Assembly (NCBI RefSeq): GCF_900113025.1
Contig: NZ_FONT01000003.1
Span: 1 to 64,000 of the forward strand
Reading direction: 5' to 3'
Length of the DNA: 64,000 nucleotides
Origin: Alteribacillus iranensis
Lineage (GTDB): Bacteria > Bacillota > Bacilli > Bacillales > Marinococcaceae
Part shown: in pieces, positions 37,107 through 46,801 of the stretch
Position numbering within the stretch: position 1 is the first letter of the stretch
Layout of the letters: each line of letters begins with the position of its first letter
The notes under the pieces: model-generated
Told to the model about the DNA's origin: nothing
The model's database searches: none
What the model saw: the letters and a program-made list of their open reading frames with translations, nothing else
Position numbers and translations under genes: made by a program

Positions 37107-37502
37107 ATGGGTAAATGGATCGTTTTATTATTAATAGTTGTTCCTGCCCTAGAGATTGGGATACTTATTTTATCAGGGAATTTAATAGGTGTTTGGCCAA
37201 CTGTATTACTCATTATTATAACCGGTGTGCTTGGCGCTTGGCTTGCAAAAAGAGAAGGAACACAAGCAATACGGACAGCACAGCTAAGGATGCAAAATGG
37301 AGAAGTCCCAAGCGGTCTTTTATTAGATGGAATCTGCATTTTAGTCGGAGGTGTCGTATTATTAACCCCTGGTTTTATAACTGATGCCATCGGTTTTCTC
37401 TTGTTAATTCCGTATAGCCGAAGTTTCTTTAAAGCGATATTACAAAGGCTATTTGATACATTGGTAAAAAGCGGAAGGTTTGTATTTATCAATAGAAGGT
37501 GA
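37107..37502 (+). CDS. fxsA: FxsA family membrane protein
   Basis: 131-aa inner-membrane protein (YtzA in B. subtilis). In E. coli FxsA relieves exclusion of phage T7 by F plasmid; the native role is unknown. Three to four hydrophobic segments: residues 4-22, 24-44 and 68-96. Typical is LEIGILILSGNLIGVWPTVLLI followed by GAWLAKREG. ATG 37107 has GGAGG 10 nt before it; the in-frame TTG at 37089 is discounted because it precedes that RBS by only two bases. It sits between pyk and ytwI, the usual Bacillus position. Confidence 0.88.
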   Translation: MGKWIVLLLIVVPALEIGILILSGNLIGVWPTVLLIIITGVLGAWLAKREGTQAIRTAQLRMQNGEVPSGLLLDGICILVGGVVLLTPGFITDAIGFLLLIPYSRSFFKAILQRLFDTLVKSGRFVFINRR

Positions 37503-37574
37503 ACACTGTCTTATGTGTTACATGACAGATACAGTCATATTGTGGTAGGATGAATATAAAGTCTATGGGGAAGG

Positions 37575-38060
37575 ATGAAACGATCATTGTTATCGCAGGC
37601 AACGCTTTTCTTAATGATATTGCTTGTGATCGGTTTTATTGGGAAAAATTCCTCGCTTATTATTGCGGTGCTAGCACTTTTACTTGTTAAATGGGTTGGG
37701 CTGGGGGACAAGGTTTTCCCTTTTATGCAAGCGAAAGGATTACCGATAGCGATCACGATTTTGACAGTTGCTGTATTGGTTCCCATTGCTACGGGGGAAA
37801 TTGGCTTTACTCAGCTAAAAGATGCCCTAAAGTCATATTATGCTTGGATAGCCTTGGCATCCGGTGTATTAGTAGCCTTAATTGCAAAAGGCGGAGTGGA
37901 GTTATTACAAAGCGATCCTCACATCACTGCGGCTCTGGTGATAGGTACAATTCTTGCCGTTGCTTTCTTTAATGGAGTAGCTGTTGGTCCACTCATAGGT
38001 GCAGGGATTGCTTATGCGGTAATGAAAGTGGTGGAATTATTTTCAGCTTCAGGCGGATAA
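37575..38060 (+). CDS. ytwI: DUF441 membrane protein YtwI
   Basis: 161-aa membrane protein of the DUF441 family with four to five hydrophobic segments (about 10-30, 32-50, 57-75, 88-108 and 117-150). Conserved KGLPIAITILTVAVLVPIATG and VGPLIGAGIAY stretches are visible. Function unknown; conserved next to citZ in Bacillus. ATG 37575 behind GGGGAAGG. The 72-bp gap to fxsA has no terminator. Confidence 0.85.
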   Translation: MKRSLLSQATLFLMILLVIGFIGKNSSLIIAVLALLLVKWVGLGDKVFPFMQAKGLPIAITILTVAVLVPIATGEIGFTQLKDALKSYYAWIALASGVLVALIAKGGVELLQSDPHITAALVIGTILAVAFFNGVAVGPLIGAGIAYAVMKVVELFSASGG

Positions 38061-38130
38061 TTAATGTAATCCCTTACAAGCTTCGTGTCCAGCCATTTTT
38101 TACATCCAGCGTTTTTATAAGTTTTCATCG

Positions 38131-38159
38131 TTCACAAAACTGTTGAAAATGTTTATAAT
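38131..38159 (+). promoter_or_regulatory. citZ promoter (sigma-A type)
   Basis: TTCACA (38131-38136) and TATAAT (38154-38159) with a 17-bp spacer. It implies a leader of about 160 nt before citZ, which includes a hairpin around GGATGGGGTTTTATGCCCG (38226-38244). I could not find a convincing CcpC ATAA-N7-TTAT dyad. Confidence 0.65.
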
Positions 38160-38327
38160 GAAAAAGGCTTCAATATTTTCCTTCCTACATAGTCATTGGA
38201 TTAGTTAAGTAACATACTCGTATTCGGATGGGGTTTTATGCCCGAAACAGACTACTCGTTCTAGTTAAAATATCCGTTTAGCGAGAGAAGAAATGAATTT
38301 TAATTATTAGGTAAAGGAGAGATTGCT

Positions 38328-39446
38328 ATGAGCACAACACGCGGTCTTGAGGGTGTAGTAGCGACAACTTCCAGTGTCAGCTCTATTATCGATGATGTAT
38401 TGACGTATCAAGGCTATAACATCGATGATTTAGCTGAAAATGCATCGTTTGAAGAAGTTATTTATTTACTGTGGAATGGTCGGCTGCCGAACAAAAGCGA
38501 ACTCGATGAATTAACGAAAGACTTGGCTGCCAATATGGATGTACCGAAAGAAATTTTTGATTACATGAAAGCGTATCCGACAGATAAGGTTCATCCTATG
38601 GCAGCACTAAGGACGGCCGTATCACAGCTCGCTCTATACGATGATGAAGCAGATGAGATGAGTGAAGAGGCGAACAAAAGAAAAGCTGTCCGTCTTCAAG
38701 CTAGGATACCTGCTATCGTAACTGGATTCAGTCGAATCCGGAATGGTGAGGAACCAGTGGCACCGAAAAAAGATTTGAGCTTTGCAGCAAATTTCTTGTA
38801 TATGTTAACTGGGCAAGAACCGGATGAAACATCGATCACTGCATTCAATAAAGCGCTCGTACTTCATGCAGACCATGAGCTGAACGCTTCTACATTTACG
38901 GCCCGTGTGTGTGTAGCGACTCTGTCTGATGTATATTCTGGTATTACTTCAGCAATTGGAGCTCTGAAAGGTCCATTGCACGGTGGAGCGAATGAACGAG
39001 TAATGGCTATGCTATCTGAAATTGGCGAAGTGGATAACGTAGAGCCATACATTAGAAAAGCTCTCGATAATAAAGAAAAAATTATGGGATTTGGACATCG
39101 CGTATACAAAAAAGGAGACCCGCGTGCGAAACACTTACGTGAAATGTCTCGAAAACTAACTAAGATTACCGGTGAATCGAAGTGGTACGAGATGTCAGTG
39201 AAAATTGAAGACATGGTTACAGGAGAAAAAGGCCTTCCGCCAAATGTTGATTTCTATTCTGCCTCTGTATATCATAGTCTCGGGATCGATCATGATCTTT
39301 TTACCCCTATTTTTGCAACGAGCCGTGTTTCAGGTTGGCTGGCTCATATTCTCGAGCAATACAGTGATAACCGTCTCATCCGCCCACGTGCAGAATATGT
39401 AGGGCCGGACAAGCAACATTACGTTCCTCTTGATGAAAGGTCCTAA
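38328..39446 (+). CDS. citZ: Citrate synthase
   Basis: Condenses oxaloacetate and acetyl-CoA to citrate, entering the TCA cycle. 372 aa, the same as B. subtilis CitZ. Active-site motifs: HADHELNASTF (about 184), GPLHGGANERV (about 220, catalytic His), GFGHRVYKKGDPRA (about 258, catalytic His) and the catalytic Asp near 311 in SASVYHSLGID. ATG 38328 behind AAAGGAGAG. It starts the citZ-icd-mdh cluster, but a 114-bp gap precedes icd. Confidence 0.97.
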   Translation: MSTTRGLEGVVATTSSVSSIIDDVLTYQGYNIDDLAENASFEEVIYLLWNGRLPNKSELDELTKDLAANMDVPKEIFDYMKAYPTDKVHPMAALRTAVSQLALYDDEADEMSEEANKRKAVRLQARIPAIVTGFSRIRNGEEPVAPKKDLSFAANFLYMLTGQEPDETSITAFNKALVLHADHELNASTFTARVCVATLSDVYSGITSAIGALKGPLHGGANERVMAMLSEIGEVDNVEPYIRKALDNKEKIMGFGHRVYKKGDPRAKHLREMSRKLTKITGESKWYEMSVKIEDMVTGEKGLPPNVDFYSASVYHSLGIDHDLFTPIFATSRVSGWLAHILEQYSDNRLIRPRAEYVGPDKQHYVPLDERS

Positions 39447-39560
39447 ATAGTGCAACAATAACTTTGTGGGCCCTCTCTGCAAGCATTAGCTCCAACATCT
39501 GTTTATATATAACAGATGGAAAAAACGGTATTACTTTTTACTATACAGGAGGTTTTTACT

Positions 39561-40829
39561 ATGGCAAACGGTGAAAAAATTACAACAAACAATGGAGCTC
39601 TAAACGTTCCGGATATGCCTATTATCCCTTTTATCGAAGGTGATGGAACAGGACCGGACATTTGGGCTGCAGCTAGCAGAGTACTCGATGCTGCTGTAGA
39701 AAAAGCATATAACGGTAAAAAGAAAATTCAATGGAAAGAAATTCTCGTAGGTGAAAAAGCTTATAATGAAACGGGAGAGTGGCTTCCAGAAGAATCATTA
39801 GAAGCGATTCGCGAATATTTAATTGCTATTAAAGGTCCTTTAACTACTCCAATTGGTGGAGGTATCCGTTCTCTGAACGTCGCGTTGCGTCAGAAGTTGG
39901 ATCTTTATACGTGCTTGCGTCCGGTACGTCACTTCACTGGAGTTCCTTCCCCAGTTAAAAAGCCGGAAGACGTCAAGATGGCTATATTCCGAGAAAACAC
40001 TGAGGATATTTACGCTGGGATTGAATTCCAGGAAGGTACAGAGGAAGCGAAAAAAGTGATTAACTTCATCCAGAATGAAATGGGATCCGAAAATATCCGT
40101 TTTCCGGAAACATCCGGTATTGGTGTAAAACCAGTTTCAAAAGAAGGGACAGAACGCCTTGTCCGTGCCGCTATTGATTATGCTTTTCAAGAAGGGCAAA
40201 AAAGTGTAACGCTCGTTCATAAAGGTAACATTATGAAGTTTACAGAAGGAGCTTTCAAGGCTTGGGGTTATGACCTCGCTGAGCGTGAATACGGTGATAA
40301 AGTATTTACGTGGAGAGAATATGATGAGATTGCAGAAAAAGAAGGAAGAGACGCGGCAAATGCAGCGCAGCAAAAAGCTGAAGAAGCAGGGAAGCTTATC
40401 ATTAAAGATGCTATCGCAGACATTTTCTTACAACAGATTTTAACCCGTCCAAAAGAGTTTGATGTAGTAGCAACTATGAACTTGAATGGTGACTATATTT
40501 CTGATGCGCTCGCAGCTCAAGTAGGCGGAATCGGGATTGCTCCGGGAGCAAACATCAACTATGAAACGGGTCACGCGATTTTTGAGGCTACTCACGGAAC
40601 TGCTCCAAAGTATGCCGGGTTGGATAAAGTAAACCCTTCCTCTGTCATCTTGTCCGGTGAATTGATGTTAAGACACTTGGGTTGGAACGAAGCAGCAGAT
40701 CTTATTCTTGCTTCTATGGATAAGACAATCGGAAGTAAAGTAGTTACTTATGACTTTGCGCGTTTAATGGATGGTGCAACAGAAGTGAAATGTTCCGAGT
40801 TTGGTGATGAGCTTATCAAAAATATGTAA
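39561..40829 (+). CDS. icd: NADP-dependent isocitrate dehydrogenase
   Basis: Oxidative decarboxylation of isocitrate to 2-oxoglutarate with NADP+. 422 aa. S104 in [12 protein letters not shown] is the substrate-contact serine that E. coli phosphorylates; [12 protein letters not shown] (about 146) and [25 protein letters not shown] (about 310) carry substrate, metal and cofactor residues. ATG 39561 behind AGGAGG, 9 nt away; an in-frame extension to 39516 lacks an RBS. Mdh follows 23 bp later. Confidence 0.96.
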   Translation: MANGEKITTNNGALNVPDMPIIPFIEGDGTGPDIWAAASRVLDAAVEKAYNGKKKIQWKEILVGEKAYNETGEWLPEESLEAIREYLIAIKGPLTTPIGGGIRSLNVALRQKLDLYTCLRPVRHFTGVPSPVKKPEDVKMAIFRENTEDIYAGIEFQEGTEEAKKVINFIQNEMGSENIRFPETSGIGVKPVSKEGTERLVRAAIDYAFQEGQKSVTLVHKGNIMKFTEGAFKAWGYDLAEREYGDKVFTWREYDEIAEKEGRDAANAAQQKAEEAGKLIIKDAIADIFLQQILTRPKEFDVVATMNLNGDYISDALAAQVGGIGIAPGANINYETGHAIFEATHGTAPKYAGLDKVNPSSVILSGELMLRHLGWNEAADLILASMDKTIGSKVVTYDFARLMDGATEVKCSEFGDELIKNM

Positions 40830-40852
40830 GCAAGAATGAGGAGGGTATAGAC

Positions 40853-41797
40853 ATGGCAATTACACGTAGGAAGATATCTATCATTGGCAGCGGTTTTACA
40901 GGCGCTACTACAGCACTAATGACAGCTCAAAAGGAACTTGGGGATGTGGTGCTTGTGGATATCCCTGATATGGAGGATCCAACGAAAGGGAAAGCACTCG
41001 ACATGCTTGAGTCTACGCCCGTCGAAGGCTCGGACGTCAATGTAACTGGCACAGCTAACTATGAAGATACTGCCGGGTCGGATGTAGTCATTATCACGGC
41101 TGGTATTGCCAGAAAGCCAGGAATGAGCCGCGATGATCTCGTGAACACCAATGCGAAGATTATGAAATCTGTCACCCAACAGATTGTGAAGTATTCTCCG
41201 GACTGTTATATTATTGTGCTCACAAACCCGGCCGATGCCATGACATATGCTGTTTACAAAGAATCAGGATTTCCTAAAAATCGTGTAATTGGACAATCAG
41301 GAGTGTTGGATACTTCTCGTTTCCGTACCTTTATAGCCAAAGAATTAAATCTTTCTGTCGAAGATGTACAAGGCTTTGTGCTTGGAGGACATGGGGACGA
41401 TATGGTACCACTTATCCGCTATTCAAATGTCGGTGGTGTACCATTAACGAAGCTAATGTCTCAGGATCGAATTGATGCCATTGTCGAACGCACAAGAAAA
41501 GGCGGAGGAGAAATTGTACAGCTTCTTGGAAATGGAAGTGCATACTATGCTCCTGCCGCTTCACTAACTCAGATGACAGAGGCAATTTTAAAAGATAAGA
41601 AGCGAGTGTTGCCCACCATCGCCCTGTTAGAAGGAGAATATGGGTATGAAGATATTTATGTTGGCGTCCCTACAGTATTAGGTGGCGATGGCATTGAAAA
41701 AATCATTGAGTTAGATCTCACTGACGATGAAAAAGAATCATTTGCTAAATCTGTTAACTCTGTTCGCAGTGTTATGCAGGCCCTCCCACAAGATTAA
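40853..41797 (+). CDS. mdh: Malate dehydrogenase
   Basis: NAD-dependent interconversion of malate and oxaloacetate, LDH-like tetrameric type. 314 aa. NAD fold [10 protein letters not shown] (12-21) with D36 in VDIPD selecting NAD; catalytic H180 in GGHGDDMVP, and arginines R87, R93 and R156 for substrate. ATG 40853 behind GAGGAGGG. It ends the citZ-icd-mdh cluster with a strong terminator. Confidence 0.97.
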   Translation: MAITRRKISIIGSGFTGATTALMTAQKELGDVVLVDIPDMEDPTKGKALDMLESTPVEGSDVNVTGTANYEDTAGSDVVIITAGIARKPGMSRDDLVNTNAKIMKSVTQQIVKYSPDCYIIVLTNPADAMTYAVYKESGFPKNRVIGQSGVLDTSRFRTFIAKELNLSVEDVQGFVLGGHGDDMVPLIRYSNVGGVPLTKLMSQDRIDAIVERTRKGGGEIVQLLGNGSAYYAPAASLTQMTEAILKDKKRVLPTIALLEGEYGYEDIYVGVPTVLGGDGIEKIIELDLTDDEKESFAKSVNSVRSVMQALPQD

Positions 41798-41800
41798 AGA

Positions 41801-41845
41801 AAAGACAGCCGATTGTTCTTTGTGAACAGACGGCTGTCTTTTTTT
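41801..41845 (+). terminator. mdh terminator
   Basis: AAAGACAGCCG (41801-41811) and CGGCTGTCTTT (41831-41841) pair perfectly; TTGTTC/GAACAG extend the inner stem; T-run follows. Confidence 0.9.
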
Positions 41846-41950
41846 ATATCTATTCTTAATACAACCTGTATTAAATACTGTCGCATTAGGATCTTCCAAA
41901 ACCAGTAAATGAGAGGGAGCGCTTCTATTTTGGATATTGTAACCTGATAT

Positions 41951-41974
41951 TTGTAAAGGAAATACGTTTTACAA
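41951..41974. promoter_or_regulatory. Inverted repeat upstream of phoPR
   Basis: TTGTAAA (41951-41957) and TTTACAA (41968-41974) form a 7-bp inverted repeat about 70 bp upstream of the phoP -10 box. It could be an operator; the half-site contains a TTTACA, like Pho-box units, but the spacing is not the tandem Pho-box arrangement. The rest of the 41846-42103 gap holds no gene. Confidence 0.3.
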
Positions 41975-42039
41975 CGTAAAGAAGACTTCTGATCTTCTAT
42001 CCTTTCTTTATTTTTCACTAAAGTAAAAAGGGTGAGTCA

Positions 42040-42048
42040 TGTTATAAT
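42040..42048 (+). promoter_or_regulatory. phoP extended -10 promoter
   Basis: TGTTATAAT is a full extended -10 (TG-n-TATAAT, TATAAT at 42043-42048). No good -35 is visible. Its position excludes translation from the in-frame GTG at 42032. Confidence 0.55.
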
Positions 42049-42103
42049 AAGACATGAAAAGGATAGGACAGCATTTTGTTCTAGGTTTAGGATGGAGGAT
42101 TGG

Positions 42104-42823
42104 ATGAGTATGCCGCAAAAGGTACTAGTTGTAGACGATGAGGAGTCAATCGTAACGTTGATTACATACAACTTGGAACAAGCTGGCTTCCAAGTCGATA
42201 ATGCCTCAGATGGGCATGAGGCAATACAACTGATTAAATTAAATAATTACGATTTAGTGGTCCTAGATCTCATGCTTCCAGAAATGGATGGGTTAGAAGT
42301 TTGCAGGCAAATACGTGAAGAACAATTGAAAACACCGATTCTTATGCTTACCGCAAAAGATGAAGAGTTCGACAAAGTACTTGGTCTTGAACTAGGGGCT
42401 GATGATTATATGACAAAACCGTTCAGTCCAAGAGAACTAACAGCAAGGGTAAGAGCTATTTTGAGACGTGTTGATTATGAAGTCAGACCGGTGCCCGAAG
42501 AAAAAAATACAGAAAAAATCTCGATTGGACACCTTACCATTTATCCGGAAAGTTATGAAGCATACATAAATGGAGACTTGATAGAATTAACCCCTAAACA
42601 GTTTGAACTGCTATTATATTTAACGAACAATGAAGGGAAAGTACTGCGAAGAGATCAGTTGCTAAACGCGGTATGGAATTACGAATTTGTAGGAGATACA
42701 CGGATTGTGGATGTACATATTAGCCATCTGCGTGAGAAAATTGAGCCTAATACAAAAAAGCCGACCTATATAAAAACAGTCAGGGGATTGGGATATAAAT
42801 TTGAGGAACCACGCTCCGTATGA
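42104..42823 (+). CDS. phoP: Phosphate response regulator PhoP
   Basis: OmpR-family response regulator for phosphate limitation. 239 aa: receiver domain (5-120) with acidic D11/D12, phospho-acceptor D55 in VVLDLMLPEMDG and the KPF lysine near 104; C-terminal winged helix (about 140-235) with LTPKQFELLLYL and RIVDVHISHLREK. ATG 42104 is preceded by GGAGG. It overlaps phoR by four bases. In B. subtilis phoPR likewise follows mdh, and the regulator controls the Pho regulon (established). Confidence 0.94.
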   Translation: MSMPQKVLVVDDEESIVTLITYNLEQAGFQVDNASDGHEAIQLIKLNNYDLVVLDLMLPEMDGLEVCRQIREEQLKTPILMLTAKDEEFDKVLGLELGADDYMTKPFSPRELTARVRAILRRVDYEVRPVPEEKNTEKISIGHLTIYPESYEAYINGDLIELTPKQFELLLYLTNNEGKVLRRDQLLNAVWNYEFVGDTRIVDVHISHLREKIEPNTKKPTYIKTVRGLGYKFEEPRSV

Positions 42824-44565
42824 TGAAGTTCCGAACCCGCCTTATATTTGGCATACTTATCTCGGTTTTTTTTGTGCTAGCCTCCTTAGGGATTGTGATT
42901 GGACAGCTGCTAAAAGGGTTTTATAGTGAAGAATTAGAGCAGCGTATTGGAAAAGAAGCAGCTCTAGGTGCGGTTATGCTTGAAACCGAGAGTGAAGATA
43001 ATTGGGAAAGTGTTGCCCATCGTTTAAGCAATACTTTAGATGTCCATGCAGCTGTTATTAATAGCACCGGAGATATCGTAACAGAAACTTCCGATGAGTT
43101 CAGGCAATCTAGTTTTGAAGACCTCCCAGAGGTGGAGAATGGCTCTATTATACGGTATCATCCAAGTTCCGGGGATGACTTTCTTTTTTACGCCTATCCC
43201 TTTGAGTACGGAGAAGGGGAAGAAGGCTACCTAAGATTGTCTTTACCTATGGAAAGGATCAATGAAGTTAATCGAAAAATATGGTCTTTCTTGGGTGTCA
43301 GTTTTTCGCTCGCCTTTATTCTGATCACTACGCTAAGCTATCGAATTGCCAACCAACTCACATATCCGATTGAACAAGTCAAAGAAGTGGCTCAAGAATT
43401 AGCTAATGGAAATTTCAGTGCTCGCGCAGAAGAGAGCAGCAAAGATGAAATCGGTCAGCTAACATGGTCAATTAACCAATTGGCTTATAATTTAGGGAAA
43501 GTAACGAGTGAATATAATACACAACATGAGAGGTTAGAGGCTTTAATTGATCACATGGGAAGCGGATTAATTTTCATCGACAATCGAGGGGACATTTCTT
43601 TAATTAACCAATATTGCAAAGATATTTTTAACACAGACACGGACAAGTGGATCGGTCATTTGTATCATGAAGTGATGGAAGATAAAGCAATAATACAGTT
43701 GATTCAAGAGATATTTTTAACTGAAAACAAAGTACGTTCTCAGATACAGCTCACGCACCAGTCGTCGGTGGATCATTATGAAATATATGGTGCTCCGATT
43801 TTAGGAAGAAATGATAAGCTAAGGGGCATCGTGCTAGTTTTTCATGATATTACGGAGTTGAAAAATCTAGAGCAAGTACGTAAAGATTTTGTTGCGAATG
43901 TTTCTCATGAATTGAAGACACCGGTTACTTCTTTAAAAGGATTTGCTGAAACTTTGCTTGGTGGCGCAATGAAGGATGAAAAAGCAAGTGCTCAATTTCT
44001 TGAAATTATTTGGAAAGAAAGTGATCGTCTTCAGCATTTGATCCATGATTTGCTTGAGCTCTCAAAAATAGAACAACAGCACTTTCACCTGAACAGACAA
44101 GTTATTAACCTTTCCCACATTGCGAAGGAGACAACTGAGCTTCTGCAACCAAAAGCAGAAGAAAAAAACATTGCTTTACAAATCGACACGAAAAATACCG
44201 TTCATATCATTGGAGATAATGCACGGTTGAAGCAAATACTTATTAATCTCATAAACAATGCAATCGTTTATACTCCAGAGGGAGGAGTAGTAAAATTAGA
44301 GATTAGCAAACAGGCAAATGAAGCGGTTCTCACTGTTCAAGACACAGGAATTGGAATTCCTGAAAGTGAGCTTCCACGTATCTTTGAAAGATTTTACCGT
44401 GTCAATAAGGATAGAAGCCGGAACTCGGGCGGGACCGGGTTAGGGCTCGCTATCGTCAAGCACCTAACAGAAGCTCACGATGGGGTCATTCAACTGGAAA
44501 GTGAAGAAGGGGAAGGAACAACGTTTATACTCACTTTTCCTATCTATGTAGAAACGAAAGATTAA
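42820..44565 (+). CDS. phoR: Phosphate sensor histidine kinase PhoR
   Basis: Membrane sensor kinase, 581 aa. Two membrane segments (about 8-28 and 155-177) flank an extracytoplasmic PAS-like domain; then HAMP (about 180-230), a cytoplasmic PAS (about 240-345), HisKA with phospho-accepting H363 in NVSHELKTPVTSL, and the HATPase domain with N, G1 (DTGIGIPE) and G2 (GGTGLGLAIVKH) boxes. ATG overlaps the phoP stop (ATGA). Domain order and position match B. subtilis PhoR. The next gene follows after 54 bp without a terminator. Confidence 0.93.
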   Translation: MMKFRTRLIFGILISVFFVLASLGIVIGQLLKGFYSEELEQRIGKEAALGAVMLETESEDNWESVAHRLSNTLDVHAAVINSTGDIVTETSDEFRQSSFEDLPEVENGSIIRYHPSSGDDFLFYAYPFEYGEGEEGYLRLSLPMERINEVNRKIWSFLGVSFSLAFILITTLSYRIANQLTYPIEQVKEVAQELANGNFSARAEESSKDEIGQLTWSINQLAYNLGKVTSEYNTQHERLEALIDHMGSGLIFIDNRGDISLINQYCKDIFNTDTDKWIGHLYHEVMEDKAIIQLIQEIFLTENKVRSQIQLTHQSSVDHYEIYGAPILGRNDKLRGIVLVFHDITELKNLEQVRKDFVANVSHELKTPVTSLKGFAETLLGGAMKDEKASAQFLEIIWKESDRLQHLIHDLLELSKIEQQHFHLNRQVINLSHIAKETTELLQPKAEEKNIALQIDTKNTVHIIGDNARLKQILINLINNAIVYTPEGGVVKLEISKQANEAVLTVQDTGIGIPESELPRIFERFYRVNKDRSRNSGGTGLGLAIVKHLTEAHDGVIQLESEEGEGTTFILTFPIYVETKD

Positions 44566-44619
44566 AGCAAGAAGAGAAGCAGGATAAGCAGTAAATAGAG
44601 GATAGAGGAGGACAAGCTT

Positions 44620-45636
44620 TTGATAAGTATAAAACAAATAATTCTTGGTTTTTTCTCATTAATCGGGATTGCCATTTTAACGTTATTTTTAGTAACGGGC
44701 TGGTATACGGTAGACGAGTCAGAACAAGCTGCTTTGATAACGTTTGGGCGTGTAGATGAGACAATCACAGAACCAGGTCTAAAATTTAAGCTGCCATGGC
44801 CAATTCAAACGGCGGAAGTACTGCCGGTATCTACTAATAGTTTACGAGTGGGCTATGAAACGACCGAAGACGGAGAAGTCACAGAGTATAATGATGAAGC
44901 GAAAATGATTACCGGTGATGAAAATATTTTATTCGTTGATCTCGTGGTCCAATGGAGAATTACGAACCCAGAGCAATACTTATTTAATGCCGATGATCCG
45001 GAAAACATACTATACCAAGCATCTTCTGCTTCTCTTCGCGGCGTCATAGGTAATTCTGAGGTGGATGATGTTCTGACAGATCAAAGAGCTGAAATTGAAG
45101 GTACAGTGTTAGAGACACTCACTGCTCTTTTGGAACAGTATGAAATAGGTGTTACCGTATTAGATGTTAAGCTTCAAAACGTTGAGCTTCCTACCGAAGA
45201 GGTGAGACAAGCATTTACAGCTGTAACAGATGCGCGTGAGGAAAGATTGACAAAGATTAATGAAGCCCAAAAGTACAGAAATCAGCAAATGAATGAAGCG
45301 GAAGGTGAGAAAGACGCCGTCATTTCAAGAGCAGAAGGACAGAGAGCAGAAAGAGTTGAAACGGCTCGTGGTGAAGCTTCCCGTTTTACGGCTTTATATG
45401 ATGAGTATGTAAACGAGCCCGAGGTTACAAGAGAACGCCTTGTATTAGAAACTCTTCAAGATGTATTACCTGATACTGAATTGTATATTATTGACAGTCA
45501 GCAAGACACGGTAAATTATTTACCGATTCGCCCATTAGACAGGCAGCGAGGCGAGGCCGCTATCGAAGACTCAACAGAAAACTCTAATTCCGACAACGGT
45601 GAAGGCGGAGAAGGGGGCGAAACGGATGGCCGATGA
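44620..45636 (+). CDS. hflK: SPFH-family membrane protease regulator HflK
   Basis: HflK subunit of the HflKC complex, which in E. coli wraps and restrains the FtsH protease (established). 338 aa with one N-terminal membrane helix (about 7-27), an SPFH/band-7 domain (about 28-210; FGRVDETITEPGLKFKLPWPIQ), a helical coiled stretch rich in Ala/Glu/Arg (about 195-265), and an acidic, glycine-rich C-tail ending GGETDGR. TTG start at 44620 behind AGGAGG. It overlaps hflC by 11 bases. No terminator separates it from phoR, so cotranscription with phoPR is possible. Confidence 0.9.
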   Translation: MISIKQIILGFFSLIGIAILTLFLVTGWYTVDESEQAALITFGRVDETITEPGLKFKLPWPIQTAEVLPVSTNSLRVGYETTEDGEVTEYNDEAKMITGDENILFVDLVVQWRITNPEQYLFNADDPENILYQASSASLRGVIGNSEVDDVLTDQRAEIEGTVLETLTALLEQYEIGVTVLDVKLQNVELPTEEVRQAFTAVTDAREERLTKINEAQKYRNQQMNEAEGEKDAVISRAEGQRAERVETARGEASRFTALYDEYVNEPEVTRERLVLETLQDVLPDTELYIIDSQQDTVNYLPIRPLDRQRGEAAIEDSTENSNSDNGEGGEGGETDGR

Positions 45637-46564
45637 TAATAATAACGTGTTTGACATGAAAAACAAAAAATCGGTAGGCTACTGGGCAAAATGGATTCGT
45701 ACTGGTATTATTATCGCTGTCTTACTGTTTCTAGTTATTGCTTTATTAATGAATATATTTATTGTGAAGCAAGGGGAATACAAAGTGGTTACCCAATTTG
45801 GGGAAGTAGTAAGAATTGAAGATGAGCCAGGATTAAACATGAAGATTCCATTCATTCAGCAAGTGATGTCTCTTCCTAAGTATCAAATGAACTACGATAT
45901 CACATCAGCGGAGATTAATACACTCGATAAAAAGAGAGTACTCATTGATAATTATGCTGTTTGGAGAGTCGCAGATCCACATGCGATGATATCGAATGCA
46001 AGAACGATTGAGAATGCAGAATCAATTATGGCCAATTTTATTAACTCCGTGATTCGTTCAGAACTAGGTCAAATGGAGTTCGAACAAATTATTAATGAAG
46101 AAGACTCTGCTCGCGGAGATGTTAACCAAATGGTGACAGAACGAGTGAATGAGTTGTTAGTAGAGGGTAATTACGGAATCGAATTAACGGATGTTCGTAT
46201 GAAAAGAACGGATTTACCGGAAGATAACGAGAAGGCAGTATACCGCCGGATGATCTCTGAACGTGAATCTACGGCACAAGAATATTTGTCAGAAGGGGAC
46301 GCGGAGGCAAATCGAATTCGTGCGAATACAGACAGAGAAGTAACTGAAGTGCTTTCGACAGCAAGAGCGGATGCAGAAGAAATTATCGGGGAAGGAGAAG
46401 CAGAAGCAGCAGAAATATATAATGATGCATTTAGCCGTGATCCGGAGTTCTACGAACTGTACAAGACGTTGCAGACGTATGAAACTACGATTAATGACGA
46501 AACGGTTATTGTTCTGCCATCTGATTCTCCATATGCCCGCATTTTAATGGGATATGTTGATTAA
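45626..46564 (+). CDS. hflC: SPFH-family membrane protease regulator HflC
   Basis: Partner of HflK, 312 aa: one membrane helix (about 25-45), SPFH domain (about 46-205; VKQGEYKVVTQFGEVVRIEDEPGLNMKIPF), then a charged helix and the conserved C-terminal FYELYKTLQTYETTI and SPYARILM. ATG 45626 lies inside the end of hflK with GAAGGGGG just upstream, indicating translational coupling. A terminator follows at 46597. A homologous FtsH should be encoded elsewhere in the genome. Confidence 0.9.
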   Translation: MADDNNNVFDMKNKKSVGYWAKWIRTGIIIAVLLFLVIALLMNIFIVKQGEYKVVTQFGEVVRIEDEPGLNMKIPFIQQVMSLPKYQMNYDITSAEINTLDKKRVLIDNYAVWRVADPHAMISNARTIENAESIMANFINSVIRSELGQMEFEQIINEEDSARGDVNQMVTERVNELLVEGNYGIELTDVRMKRTDLPEDNEKAVYRRMISERESTAQEYLSEGDAEANRIRANTDREVTEVLSTARADAEEIIGEGEAEAAEIYNDAFSRDPEFYELYKTLQTYETTINDETVIVLPSDSPYARILMGYVD

Positions 46565-46596
46565 TTAGAAACAACGGCTTAAATTTACGTAAAAAG

Positions 46597-46642
46597 GAAT
46601 GCCTGACGCTCCATGCTTGGAGTAGTAGGGCATTTCTTTTTT
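46597..46642 (+). terminator. Terminator of the (phoPR-)hflKC unit
   Basis: GAATGCCTGAC.GCTCCA pairs with TGGAG..GT.GGGCATTTC with small bulges, followed by TTTTTT. The 46643-46801 gap after it holds no gene; a polA promoter must lie there (a TATGATAAAATG stretch near 46752 is the best -10 candidate). Confidence 0.75.
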
Positions 46643-46801
46643 AAAAGGTACGAGATGTATACTTTTTGGCGTTTTCGCCACCCAATTTCTTAGTTGTGAT
46701 GCAATGTGTGCTCGGGAACTGACTTTTTCACATCTGCTAGAGATGGCTGGGTATGATAAAATGATACAGGATAATAATTCGGACAGAGAGGGGCTTTCTC
46801 A

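Noticed and set aside
38061-38327. CcpC operator before citZ
   Set aside because: Only isolated ATAA and TTAT half-sites are seen; no dyad with the required 7-bp spacing.
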